A stretch of 64,000 nt of DNA, from assembly GCA_947846985.1 (NCBI GenBank), contig CANTUZ010000003.1:93400674-93464673 (forward strand), read 5' to 3'. This document shows, piece after piece, positions 13,701 to 25,800 of the stretch. Source of the stretch: Fratercula arctica (taxonomy: Eukaryota; Chordata; Aves; Charadriiformes; Alcidae). Each line of letters opens with the position of its first letter. The first letter of the stretch is position 1. The notes beneath the pieces are model-generated. The model worked only from the letters and a program-made list of their open reading frames with translations, did not search any database and had not been told where the DNA came from. The position numbers and the translations under genes were made by a program.

Positions 13701-14654
13701 TGAGGCCTGTACATTAAAATCTACAAAACTAAGCCTGGCTGCTTTGCTCTGCAGCTATGTAAAAAGAAATGAAGCACTAAACTAGCAAAAAAGGAGTAAA
13801 ATTTTTAGGAGGAAGCCTTTCATTCCCCAGAGTACAGAAGTCATTTCACTGAGGAGGACATGGACAGGTTGATACGCTGCCCTTGTAATATAATTTGGAA
13901 AAACAAAATCATCTCTAATGAACTGCAGCTGAGCAAATCATTATTCACCTCAGAGTTCTTTTTATCAAATTATATTTTAGCCAAGCACTTGCAAAATTGT
14001 GAATAACACTGCTGTGGAAAAAGAGGAGACAAAATTACAGTATGAACTGGAAGCAGCAGAAATGCATTTTTATGGCTATATTATCAGTTTGATATGAAAA
14101 GATTCACCTGCGTAAGTTCCCATACTCCTTCGTAAGTGCTAATATCTTGACACCAGTGTGATATTTCATATGCAGATTTTTCCTTCCTAACTCTGAGGAG
14201 TTAAGAGCTTTTTTGGTTTTCCAACTTCCCCTTTCTAATAGAAAAGCAGCCCAGTTTACACAAACACATGTTTGATTTAGGTGTTATATCACCCAAATTG
14301 GCACAAATTAGTACCTTATTTTTATCGAAGCGACTAAATGTAGAATTTCATCATCCAGGTGCTACATAGGTTTAGAAAATGAGCTGTATTAATACAGTTT
14401 TTTCTGATAATATTGGAGATGACCTTCAGAAACAAAGTGTCTTGATGACAGGCTTTAGTCTTCCTCATTATCTATGAGCATAGTACAAATCTCTTCCAAA
14501 CTAGCGTGTCCAAAATGTGCTTAGAGGAAGTCTCACTTTAGGCAAAAGGGATATTCCAGTGTGTGGCAAGTCAGTGATATATTACCTATATTTTTTTACA
14601 GTTACCTCACAAAATTCTCTTTTTTTCTGATTCAATAAATCCTACCCGCATCCA

Positions 14655-17101
14655 TCCCATTTGGGCAACAAAAGGGATGAGCTGGAAGCCATTGTGCAGC
14701 AGGACAGCTACGATGTAGTCGCCATCACGGAAACATGGTGGGATGACTGTCATGACTGGAATGCTGCGATGAATGGCTATAAGCTCTTCAGAAGGGATAG
14801 GCAAGGAAGGAGAGGCGAGTGAGTGGCTCTGTACATTAGGGAGTGTTTTGATTGTATTGAGCTAGATTCCAGGGATGATAAAGTCAAGTGTTTATGGATA
14901 AGAATGAAGGGGAAGGCAAATAAGGGAGATTTTGTGCTGGGAGTATGCTATAGACCACCCAACCAGGATGAGGAGACAGATGAAGTATTCTATAAGCGGC
15001 TGGCTGAAGTCTCGCAATTGCCAGCCCTTGTTCTGGTTGGGGACTTCAACCTGCCAGATATCTGCTGGAAAAATAACACAGCAGAGAGCAGGCAGGCTAG
15101 GAGGTTCCTCAAGTGCATGGAAGATAACTTCCTGACGCAACTGGTAGGTGAGTCTACCAGGGGAAGTGCCTCACTAGACCTACTGTTCACAAACAGAGAA
15201 GGACTAGTGGGAGATGTGGTGGTTGGAGGCCATCTTGGGTTTAGTGATCATGAAATGGTCAAGTTTTCAATTTGTAGTGATGTAAGGAGGGGGGTTAGCA
15301 AAACCTCCACCTTGGACTTCCAGAGGGCGGACTTTAGCCTGTTCAGAACACTGGTTGAGAGAGTCCCTTGGGAGACAGTCCTGAAGGGCAAAGGGGTCCA
15401 GGAAGGCTGGACGCTCTTCAAGAAGGAAATCTTAAAGGCCCAGGAGCAGGCTGTCCCCAGGTGTCGCAAGATTAAAGGGCAGGGAAAATGGCCAGTCTGG
15501 ATGAATAAGGAAATTCTGATGGGACTTAGGAATAAAAGAAGGGTTTACCACCTTTGGAAGAAGGGACAGGCAACTCAGGATTACAGAGATCTCATTAGGT
15601 TATACAGAGAAAAAATTAGGAAGGCAAAAGCCCAGCTGGAGCTCAACTTGGCCACTAACATAAAGGACAACAAAAAAAGTTTTTATAAATACATCAACAG
15701 AAAGAGAGCCAGGAAGAATCTCCATCCCTTACTGGATGTGGGGGGGAAAGTTGCAACCAAGGACGAGGAGAAGGCTGAGATACTTAATGCCTGCTTTGCC
15801 TCTGTCTTCAATAGTCAGACCAGCTATCCCCAGGGTGTTCAGCCTCCTGAGCTGGAAGATAAGGATGGAGAGCAGAACAACCCACCCGTAATCCAGAAGG
15901 AAGTAGTCAATGATCTGCTTCTGCACCTAGACACACATAAGTTTACGGGGACGGATGGCATTCAACCAAGAGTACTCAGGGAGCTGGCGGGAGAGTTCAC
16001 CAAGCCTTTCTCCATCATTTATCAACAATCCTGGTCAACAGGGGAGGTACCAGATGACTGGAGGGTGTCTAATGTGATGTCCATCTACAAGAAGGATCAG
16101 AAGGATGATCCAGAGAACTACAGGCCTGTCAGCCTGACCTCGATACCAGGAAAGATCATGGAGAGGATCATCTTGAGTGAGCTATCATGGCAAGTGCAGG
16201 GCAGCCAAGGGATTAGGGCCAGCCAGCATGAGTTTAGGAGTTTAGGAAAGGGAGGTCCTGCTTAACCAACCTGATCTCTTTCTATGACCATGTGACCCAC
16301 CTTCTGGATGCAGGGAAGGCTGTGGATGTTGTCTATCTGGACCATTGACACCATCCCCCACAGCATTCTCCTGGAGAAGCTGGAGAATCATGGCATAGAC
16401 AAGTGTACTCTTCACTGGGTTAAAAACTGGCTGGATGGCCATGCCCAGAGAGTTGTGATTAATGAGTTGAAATCTTCTTGGCGGCCGGTCACCAGTGGTG
16501 TCCCTCAGGGCTCAGTTTGGTGCCAGTTTTGTTTAATATCTTTATCAATGATCTGGATGAGGGGATTGAGTGCACCCTCAGTAAGTTTGCAGATGACACC
16601 AAACTAGGTGGGAGTGTTGATCTGCTTGAGGGTAGGATGGCTCTACAGAGGGACCTGGACAGGCTGGATTGATGGGCCAAGGCCAATTGTATGAGGTTTA
16701 ATAAGGCCAAGTGCCGGGTCCTGCATTTTGATCACAACAACCTTAAGCAATGCTACAGACTTGGGGAAGAGTGGCTGGAAAGCTGCCCAGCAGAAAAGGA
16801 CCTGGGGGTGCTGGTGGACGGCCAGCTTAACATGAGCCAGCAGTGTGCCCAGGTGGCCAAGAAGGCCAACAGCATTCTGGCTTGTATCAGGAACAGCGTG
16901 GCCAGCAGGAGTAGGGAAGTGATCGTGCCTCTGTACTCAGCACTGGTGAGGCCTCACCTCGAGTGCTGTGTTCAGTTCTGGGCCCCTCTGTACAAGAGGG
17001 ACACTGAAGTGCTGGAGCATGTCCAGAGGAGAGCTACCAAGCTGGTGAGGGGTCTGGAGACCAAGTCATATGAGGAGAGGTTGAGGGAACTGGGCATTTA
17101 G
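14655..17101 (+). pseudogene. CR1 ORF2 remnant (endonuclease-RT), nearly complete
   Basis: The reading frame encodes an APE-type endonuclease, a linker and a reverse transcriptase. Lesions that can be read directly: a TGA at 14820-14822 after GRRGE, where related copies have a glycine codon; an 8-bp tandem duplication at 16230-16245 that shifts the frame just after the QHEF motif and leads to the stop at 16263-16265; and a disrupted segment near 16320-16350 where the YLD...KAFDT region is expected. Further open pieces continue to 17101. In an intact element this enzyme nicks target DNA and primes reverse transcription. Here it is inactive. Confidence 0.88.
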
Positions 17102-17344
17102 GTTTAGATTAGATATTAGGAAGAATTACTTTACTGAAAGAGTGGTCAGGCACTGGAACAGCCTGCCCAAGGAGGTGGTTGAGTCACCATGCTTAGAAGT
17201 ATTTAAGAAACATCCAGATTTGGCACTTCAGGGCATGCTCTAGTGGCAGAGATTGTAGGGGGTTTTTTTGTGTATGTATGGTTGGACTTGATGATCTCAA
17301 AAGTCCTTTCCAACCATGAAGATTCTACGATTCTATGATTCTAC
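14655..17344 (+). mobile_element. CR1 LINE, 2.7 kb, endonuclease and reverse transcriptase
   Basis: This is the longest CR1 copy in the window, in plus orientation, antisense to ADGRB3. It starts inside the endonuclease domain (GNKRDELEAIVQ, then AITETWWDD at about 14730) and runs through LVGDFNLPDICW, SDHEMVKF, the RT motifs NYRPVSLTSIPGK, GVPQGS and [10 protein letters not shown], and [19 protein letters not shown]. It ends at 17344 after GATTCTACGATTCTATG. About 150-200 bp normally found between the LRELG motif and the 3' UTR seem to be missing at about 17100. A 480-codon open stretch remains at 14823-16265. Stops and frame shifts make it non-autonomous. Confidence 0.94.
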
Positions 17345-17677
17345 CACTTAGAATGCATGCATAATAGAGTAGAAAATAGAACTAGCCCTATATATTCAAG
17401 TTTTTTTCTCCATTTACAAAAAAAATCAGTTTCTAATACTCTGTGGTAAGATATTCATTAGTGGTTTTCATTAAAAATGGTCATACATGCTTCAGATATT
17501 CATTTCATAAAGGTCTCATAAGATATGAAAACTCGTTGCTTTTCCATACCAAACTATTTTAATGTCATTTTCATTTTCTGCATTAGTTCTGATCCAAGTC
17601 TGTTGTTTCTTGGTTGTTTTTTTTATTTTTATTTTTTGGGTGACTCGGGGAGGGGGTGAGTGGTTTCTTTGTTTTGG

Positions 17678-17715
17678 TTTGGGGTTTTGTTTGTTTTGTT
17701 TTGTTTTGTTTTTTT
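17678..17715 (+). repeat. TTTTG-type low-complexity repeat
   Basis: Several copies of TTTTG, ending in a T-run, lie shortly after the CR1 copy that ends at 17344. Confidence 0.8.
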
Positions 17716-18074
17716 TCTAATTTAGGTGGCTATCATCCATAGAATGGATTAAGAATACATGAAAAAGTCTTTAGCTCAGAAGCAGAAGCAGTTGTTCATA
17801 CAAAGGATGATGTAGGATATTCCTAATGCTGGGTCTTGATTCTTAGTGTATCTTGCTATCAGTCAAATTTGATAGGCTTCAAGGGAGAATAAAAATGAAA
17901 TTAACTCTTATTTGAGGCATTTCAGTGACTCTTTTTCTCAGATACCATCTGAGGTAGGCTTGTGGGCTTCTAATCACTGATTCTATTCTTGGTCCTGCAG
18001 TCGTTCACATCCAATACCAATAGTTGCATTTCTTATTCTCTAGAAAGATTTTACACTGTTTATCCAAATGAATG

Positions 18075-18079
<5 letters not shown>

Positions 18080-18105
<26 letters not shown>
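18080..18105 (+). repeat. poly-A run
   Basis: About 26 consecutive A with no recognisable retroelement body upstream. Confidence 0.85.
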
Positions 18106-18109
<4 letters not shown>

Positions 18110-20104
18110 TCAAGAATGCATTCTCCATTGAATTACTTTTTACGGTGAAGACTAGATGTCTTCCTATGGGACATATTCTGGTTCAAGGAGAGGTCATGCA
18201 GGAAGTCATGATAATTAATCATGACAGTCCCTTTATAGACTTAACATCTAGAAAGCAATAAAGACCAAACCAGAAGTTACATATCACCTTATATACTAAA
18301 TGATTGTTGCAGCAAGAATAATTAATAGCTTACTAACATACACTTGAAATCCTAGACATGAAATAAATGCAAAAGATTAAATTTGAAGTTTGGTCTGTCT
18401 CAAAGTATCAATTACACAGCCCAGTTGACTTGATTGTGGCAGCCAAAATACATACATGCAGTATGTATTTTGCTTTAATTTCTTTGTTCCACAAGATACA
18501 GTTTGCAATCTCTCATGGTGATTCTAAACTTAACTTTATAGTGTATTCAGTCAGTGGAGTTACATGATGTCTGATCTACTTATAAAATTTCAGGTATGCA
18601 GAATAATTCTTTGGAATATTTTGGAGATATCTTTCTTTTATGAAAATGTATCTTGGAAAATACTAGTCCAAATAAACATTTTTAGGTAAAATAATTAGGC
18701 AGACCATTTTCTGCTTCCAGATCAAAAGAAGACAATAAACCATAAGGAGAATACTTCATAATATTATACAGTTTAAGTTTGGGTCATTATATCATCACCT
18801 AGTCTGCCTTTCCACATATAACAGTCCATTAAGATACCAACAGATACTCTTTAAAGAGATTAAAATATGCTAGTTAGACCAAAGGAGTTCATTTTTCAGA
18901 AAATGAAACTATTTGCCAAAGCTCGAAAGAGAAAATAAGCTTTGACAAGGTCCATAACTTCTGCTGTAGCACTAATTGATTTGGTAGCATTGTCCAAAAA
19001 CCAAAACCATGTCTATCCCACAGAGGAGAAAACACCTCCAAATTATGAGAATATGATCTGGAATTAGAGAAAGCAGGGAAATTCCTCCCTATTAACTGAA
19101 ATCTGGTGATAAGTATGTGACCAAGAACTATCCAGAAGGAACTGAAGGATATCCCCTGCCACTAAATCTTAATCAACCATATGACTTTACTTCATCTCCA
19201 TCCACAGTAAAACAGATACTTGGGCAGACTTTCTTTGCTGTAATCTGCTCTTTATCAAGAACAAGTTTAACAAATTGTGCATCACTGGGCAAAATATTCC
19301 TTCTTAGCTGCAAAGATGACTGGTGACAGTCCTGAAACACCACGCTTGCCTAAGAGCATTTTCTTAATGCAATGCTGCAGGTACTGCAAACACACTAGGG
19401 CAATACAAGAAATCCAGAACAAAAACTGATATCTGTGATATTCCTTCTGTTCATCAAGTTATTGCTTGATCCCTGAGGTCATCAATCCAGAAGGCAAAGC
19501 ACACCTATTAATTGGTTTGCATTTTCCACTTATAGTGCTTTAGTAAGAATAATCCTAATGAGGTTCTTTAAGTATTGTTATTAGAGCTAACCAAATAATT
19601 TCCCAAGGGTTTATTTCATTATTTTGGCATTTTTGTCCCTTATTTTGTTCAGTGAATAATTTTTCATATTAGTCAACCAGACATATAAGCTGGTCAAACA
19701 GTATTTGTTGAAATCATTTGATGACTGATTTGTACCAAATGCTGGATAAATTATTCATGACTAATGAGTTCCATTATTCAAAGAGATCTAATTATCAACC
19801 CTAGTTTTAAAAGGGACTTGTATTCCATAGCATACAAGTTAAAATAAACTAACGAAAGTACAGACTGTACATTAGTGGCATAGCTGAAGTGCATCATCCT
19901 CTTAACTGCTTTTACTCAGGCTCCTACACATGAATCCTGTAGGGCACTGTGTCCTCAAAAGAGGCAAGCTGACTGCCAATCTCCACTCCACAAGTCAAAC
20001 CATTCCCCTGTACTGTTTCATCATGTTCCAGAGTGTAGTCTCTTCAGAGGCCCTGCAGTTATTATATTTTTACGATGCCAGAGATTTTCTGCGCTGTCAT
20101 ATGG

Positions 20105-20310
20105 AGAGGTATGAACATTAAGGAGGAACAGTGGCTAGGCACTAATTCAGAAGACCAGAGATAAATTTCCTGCTTAATTAGTCTCCCTCAGTTCCCCATC
20201 AACAAAAAATGGAGATGTAGTAGAGCCTGATCTCCAGCGTATGTTGAGGAGATACATTAATGAAAGATTGTGAATTACTCTGAAACTGCTGTACTAGAAT
20301 ATTAAGTACA
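20105..20310 (+). mobile_element. ancient MIR/L2-like repeat
   Basis: The segment around CTCAGTTCCCCATCAAC, followed by an AATGGAGAT stretch, ATACATTAATGAAAGATTGTG and AACTGCTGTACTAGA, follows the layout of the widespread amniote repeat whose core reads 'cctcagttccccatctgtaaaatgg'. I recognise it from memory. It is heavily diverged, and a RepeatMasker run would be needed for the family name and limits. Confidence 0.55.
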
Positions 20311-21074
20311 ATACTGATATATGTATCAAAAAGTGGTTTGTGTATCTAGACAACTACATTTAACCAGTGGAAAACCCTGCTTTCTTCTGAGGTGCCAGTG
20401 CTCTGCATCTGAAGTGCCAGTACGTGCCTGTCCTGAGTAGAGACAGTAATTCTGCCTGTCAAATTCTGCAAGTAGCTGGAAAAAGAGCTAGATTAATCAC
20501 AATGCTGGGGGTTATGAGCAAAGTATATTATCTTTAGCATTAAGAGTGTATTTTCAACTTTACTGACTCTTCACTTTTTGCAAATAGACTTCCAAATGGA
20601 TTTTGAGATGAAAAGACAGTGCCATTTTAGCATGATTTACATAGCTACCATATTGGTCTCCATATAAGTCTTGAGTCAAGCTGAAGAACATGCAGCACTA
20701 GCTGGGTTTCTGTTACTTTAATACTGCTTATTAAGGGTTGAAATTTGTCCCATGTCACTTCCATGACTCACAGGAAAACTATAAAAATACAAGAGGCTTT
20801 GTGCATAAGACAATGAACCTACTGTAGCTACATATAGTAAAGAAATAGTCTTCAGGGGTCAATCACCTGTGGTTATGTGGTAAAATTCTGCACTATATAT
20901 AGCATAGAATTCTGGCTTAACATGGACATCTGCTGAAAACCTGTGTTAACGTTTGTAGGAAAAGATCATCTTTAGGAAGAAAGTAAAAATCGTACTGATA
21001 TTAGAGTGGAATTCTATGAATTAGCTTTTCAGGATTTCTCCCTTGTGTGAATTTCCAATTTTCTGGAGTCATGA

Positions 21075-21610
21075 GAGTCATAGAATCACAGAATCATGGA
21101 ATGGGTGAGATTGGAAGGGACCCTGGAGGTCATCTGGTTCAAACCCCCAGCTCAACAAGGGTCACCTAGAACAGGTTGGCCAGGACCATGTCAAGATGGC
21201 TTTTGAAGAGTGAAGAGACTCCACGAACTCCCTGGTCAATCTGTGCCAGTGCTTAGTCACTCTCACAGTGGAAAAGGGTTTCCTGATGTTCAGACAGGAC
21301 GTCCTGTGTTTCAGTTTGGGCCCATTGCCTCTGGTCCTGTCACTGGGCACCACTGAAAAGAGTCTGGCTCTCTCTTCCTTGTACTCTCCCTTCTGGTACT
21401 TATATACATTGATAAGATCCCCTCTTAGCCTTCTCTTGTCTAGTCTGAACAGCTTCAGCTCTCTCAGCCTTTCCTCACAGGAGAGATGCTCCAGTCTGTT
21501 AATCATCTTATTGGCCCTTTGCTGGACTTGGTCCAGTAACACCATATCCCTCTTGCACTAGGGAGACCAGAATTGGACACAGTACTCCAGGTGTGGCCTC
21601 ACTGCTGGAC
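21075..21610 (-). mobile_element. CR1 LINE, short 5'-truncated copy
   Basis: A roughly 535-bp CR1 fragment in minus orientation. The 3' tail on the plus strand reads AGTCATAGAATCACAGAATC at about 21076. Minus-strand translation gives the C-terminal ORF2 part: QVQQRANKMINRLEHLS, the EERLREL motif, [12 protein letters not shown] and VTKHWHRL (21545-21162). No catalytic RT motif is included. Similarity ends near 21610. Confidence 0.9.
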
Positions 21611-24600
21611 ACATGCAGCCCTGAATTTCTCTGCTCACAGTCCAAGCTACCCAAATGCAAGGTGTTTTTACTATATAAATAGGTAAATAAAATAGCCATG
21701 GGAATATTGTCTAGCCTTGAGGCCAATGAGCACAGACAGCTTGTATCCCTCAAGCTAAAACTCTCCTTCCCTCCTATGTCACAGAAAACAATAGTTTTAT
21801 TGCCTTCTGTGAATGGTCTCTCTGCCATGCTATCCCATCATTTGGGAGAGTGCTCATTGTCATGGTCTTAAATCATGTCAGGGAGTATGACATTTACAGT
21901 TAGACAGTGTAGATGACTGCAAGGACAGTGTTTAAGCTTGGACAGTCAGCCTGTTTAGTTCATTTACTAGTATAACTGTAAGCTTCCAGTCCAGAATTTG
22001 TATAGCCAGGTTAGCAGGATCTGTGGCCAAGGCAGTATTCTCTGGCTCCCAGCGTATGAAATGCTTTTCTTTAGAGAGCATTTGCTTGGGCACAGCACCA
22101 TACGAATTCCACTACATGCCTTCTGGGCTTGTTCTGGATCATATGTGGCTTGTTTGGAGGGCAAAGAGACAGGGACCTGTCTGTATTCGTCCAAGTAGGC
22201 ATGCTTTAATGTATTAAGTATTGTATGTATATCAACCGCTTTAAATCAACTTCAGAAATATCATTTTTGAAGACTATACACCTACTTTTGTTTTATGGAT
22301 TTCAGGCAAGAAATGAAAAGGATTCAGCTCAGACTCTGATTTTACAGGAACTGTAACATTTCACAGAACTGAGTGACACCCCTCACTACTGGTCTGAGTT
22401 GGTAAAATAACGTTATTGGCAAGTTAAGCACACTGAGGCATCTCATAAGTGCTTTCATAAGCACACATATTTATTATAGCAACTCCGTCTGTCAGCAGCT
22501 TCCTTATAAAGCCCTATTTTCAGAGATTTATAGAGCTGACATATGTATCGTGGGGGGACAAGCCTACATTTGCAGGGCAATGACCTTATAGGTCTTTACC
22601 TCTATTTTCTACGATTCTTTAAATATGCTGTGTTGTTCACTTTGAGAAGCAGTAAGATGTAAGACTAACTCATTTTCTTTATGAACAGCTCCCAGGTGTA
22701 AAAGAAATCCACTTTTCTCCTTTAATTTGTATGCATATAAACTAGACCGAAATTTTGTGCAGCAGTAAGATGATGTTTAGATGCTTGTGTAATTTTAAAG
22801 AAGCTTTAGCTATTTTTAAATGTTCTTTGGCAAAAGATTATTTCACAGTGTGGTCTAATTGTATTTGATATTTTGAAAAAGGAAATACAGAAGAATAGAT
22901 AAATCTGATATGGGTTAGAAATGCCTCATTTTGTCCAACAATGACCCCTTCCTGTCACGCAGACTAGCAGCTTTTCAAAAAATATCAGTGCCTCACCAAA
23001 AGTTAGCCAGGTAAGTCAAACCATCGAATAACATGAAAGAGCATTTCCCACTGTTTGAGTTGCTTATGAATGACTTCTAGCAATAACATAAAAAGAAAAG
23101 GCTGAATATCACTAAAGAATCAGTGGCATGAGGATCAATGCTATGAGTAAATGGTGATATGAAATGTAAAAAGGTAAGAGCAGAGGAACAAAACTCTAAA
23201 GGAATGGTCTTCTGTTCAGGCAAGTGAAGATGAATAAATCCTTTAAAACATTTCAAAATCCTTTATATTTCAGAAGTTTGTAAATTTAAATGCAAAAATA
23301 GCAAGTAAAAGGGAGGTAATTTGCTTTACTTTGAAATATCTCAATGTTTTCAATGACAAAATGTGAACTTTTTGTTCTGCAATATGACACTATTAATAAT
23401 CAAAACCGAAATACAGATTCTAACCAAATTAAATACAAATATATAGCTGTTGATGCCCATAAAGTACATTTAGACATACTATATGCAGCTCTTGCAAAAA
23501 AATAAAATATCTAAAATATAAAATGCAAAAGAGTTAGAGCCAACTTATGTTGTTTTTTTCCAGCATGAATACTAAAGGAATAGAGCAACATGCAGACAGC
23601 TATATAAAATAGGGATGTTTCTCTGTAGTGGGGAAAATTGCTTTGACAATTTACTCTGTGTTATTTTAAAAATAATGCTTGCTTTGGCTTACCCTGAAAC
23701 AATCCCAGGCCTCAATTAAGTTGGAATCTAATGAAACAGAAATGCAGCTCAAAGGAATTCATCAAAATCTCTTCTAAGTGGGAAGCCAGATTTGAGGAAT
23801 GACAGCCAGGCTACCACTTTTCAAGATACCAAAGATTTTTAAACATGCTACAGAAGTGCTGCACTTGGTTGAGAGGTTGGGAATTACGAAGCACACAGCT
23901 GTATTAGTGCCCCTCTGCTGAATGACTAATGGAGCAGTGGCCTTCGGAAAAGGATGCAGAGTAGCAAAAGTGTCCCTTTGCTTCTTCACTGACCTTGGCA
24001 TCTGTGGAGTTGCTTCTCTTATATTTTATATATTCTCACTCCTCTCTCTGACTGCAATCGCACGGTTGGTTTTATTTTTTCCCCTTCTTAAATATGTTAT
24101 CACAGAGGTGCTACCACTGTTGCTGATTGTCTCAGCCTTTGCCAGCAGTGGATCTGTCTTGGAGCCGGCTGGCATTGGCTCTGTTGGACATGGGGGAAGC
24201 TTCTAGCAGCTTCTCACAGAAGCCACCCCTGTATTTCCCCCACTATGGAATCCTTGCCACGCAAACTCAATACGTGCAGGCAAAAACCATTCCCCGTGCA
24301 AATCTTCAAAGGAGCTCTTCCCACAATAGTATTAACCTGGCTGAATGCTTTGGCTATGGAAATAGAATGTGATCAATATACTTAGCATATAGCATGGTAG
24401 TGTATTTATAATGCAATGTATACAATGTTTTACATCTATCCATATAAACATATTTAGGCAGTAGATAAACGTATAATGCATATGCTTTGCAGAGGAACTT
24501 ATTGTTAAGCATACTAAAAATACACCCATAATATTTCTTCATCTAGAGTTACTTTACTTTTTCCAAGACACTGCAATAGCTATACCCTATAGTAATTTCC

Positions 24601-25057
24601 TATTGTTACATTTGAAGCTGAAATTCTGACTTTGATAGCAAAAAGAAATACCATTTCTGACTTCCTAGTGTGTAATTAAAGAATTTAAGGTATTATAAAA
24701 TTACTCAGCAAGTCACTGATTCAATAAATCTAATTTATTCACATCTCATTTTCTAGTAAACCAAAATATGTATCTTACCTCTGACCCCTATAAAAATTTC
24801 ACACAGTTGACATGAAAAAATGAATCCGATTGATTTTTCCATTTCTACAGCAAGACAAAGCTTCTTTCACTCAAACACCACCAATATAAAAGATCAGAAT
24901 AATATACATGAATATAAATTATACTTTCTTAGGTCTATTTTCCTCCTGGCATTTCTTATCAGAAATCTGACTTGAGAGTAAATACGTAAGGTTTTTTTCA
25001 CACCAATGATTAGTAATGAATAAACAGAGCAAGTACTAAAGCTGGCTTTGCACCTAC

Positions 25058-25164
25058 TGAATGCTGCAAGTGTCTGTACTCATTTGATATGCATCTAGCA
25101 AAGCTTGGATGTTCCCAGAAGGCCACTCCATGAACACTGAGAGAGCAGCGTCTGCTAGTGGTGC
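25058..25164 (-). CDS. ADGRB3: ADGRB3 exon: hormone-receptor domain, second half
   Basis: The 107-bp exon encodes [20 protein letters not shown] and continues through [15 protein letters not shown]. It supplies the remaining two cysteines and the FWE tryptophan of the HormR domain, then the start of the linker into GAIN. The acceptor is CTTACAG and the donor GTAGGTG. The exon changes phase from 1 to 0, ending the run of class 1-1 exons, so its loss would shift the frame. The next exon, 21.6 kb away, resumes with IKEHL, giving an uninterrupted HSIKEHL join as in BAI3. Confidence 0.94.
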
Positions 25165-25698
25165 CTGTAAGTCACAAAGAAGACAGAAAATATTTATATA
25201 AGTGAGAGCAACTGGAAAGAATGAACCTTATTTAAACTACATTCCATGCTATTTTAAAAGCACACACAGAAACAATTTCATGTAATGATCATCAGTATAT
25301 TGAGAGTAGCATAAGATTCTGAAACACATTCCAATGTTCACTTGGTGGGTTTTTACCAGTCTCTTCTAGCTTAAGAAGATTTTTATGTTTTGCTTCATTT
25401 TCATCACTTTGCCTGATAGGTCCTGTCAAATGGATTTCTTAATCAGCTTTTTCTCTCTGGCTATAATGCATAAATATGTGTGTATATATATACACACCAC
25501 AGACACATGCATACATGTAAGCTGTAAGAGACAGTATATGTATGTATATGCATATGTAAATATGTTGGGTTTACATAGATATATTCACATATGTGCACAT
25601 ATATGTATGTATGCCTGTCTAGTAATGATTATGTCTAGAACACAATGCAAAGATTTCTCCCCTTTTTTATCACCATATATTTCAAGGTAATACTGTAC
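25165..25698 (-). other. ADGRB3: ADGRB3 short intron inside the HormR domain
   Basis: At 534 bp this is the smallest intron in the window. It holds a TA/TG/CA microsatellite (about 25479-25615) and nothing else recognisable. Confidence 0.85.
25479..25615. repeat. TA/TG/CA-rich microsatellite
   Basis: Imperfect alternating purine-pyrimidine sequence (TGTATATATATACACACC, CATATATGTATGTATG) fills part of the 534-bp intron between the HormR exons. Confidence 0.8.
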
Positions 25699-25800
25699 CT
25701 GTGGCATTAAGAGGACATCGATTGAATGCCATGTCCCCAGCTGGGGTCCTTTTCCACACCATTGACATCAAATAGTCTTCAGGACATATTTCATAAGGTG
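25699..25800 (-). CDS. ADGRB3: ADGRB3 exon: hormone-receptor domain, first half
   Basis: The 102-bp exon gives about 34 residues, beginning [20 protein letters not shown] and ending CPLNAT. It is the N-terminal half of the HormR (HRM) domain that follows the TSRs in BAI receptors and packs against the GAIN domain. Two cysteines and the MVW tryptophan are typical, and NAT is an N-glycosylation sequon. Acceptor TGGCAG and donor GTACAG flank it. It is phase 1-1, with the last base completing a Gly codon in the next exon. Compared with my recollection of mammalian BAI3 there are two conservative changes (Met for Leu after GD, Arg for Gln before CPL). Confidence 0.94.

Larger units (their letters stand above)
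3415..25057 (-). other. ADGRB3: ADGRB3 large intron, HormR to GAIN
   Basis: This 21.6-kb intron is the longest complete one in the window. It contains CR1 copies at 7655-9655, 9755-9910, 10724-10775, 14655-17344 and 21075-21610, a MIR/L2-like trace at 20105-20310, A/T homopolymers near 6281-6301 and 18080-18105, and a TTTTG-rich stretch near 17678-17715. The remaining AT-rich sequence shows no exon, RNA gene or other element that I can support. Confidence 0.85.

Noticed and set aside
14823..16265. The 480-codon frame considered as a host gene
   Set aside because: It is CR1 ORF2 (endonuclease and RT motifs), is preceded by an in-frame stop, continues in other frames, and ends in a CR1 3' tail.
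18080..18105. Poly-A run considered as the tail of a processed pseudogene or L1-type insertion
   Set aside because: No coding remnant or target-site duplication was seen upstream.
23774..24206. Open frames of 75 and 94 codons on opposite strands, one hydrophobic
   Set aside because: No domain or splice evidence. The two frames overlap partly on opposite strands, as expected by chance.
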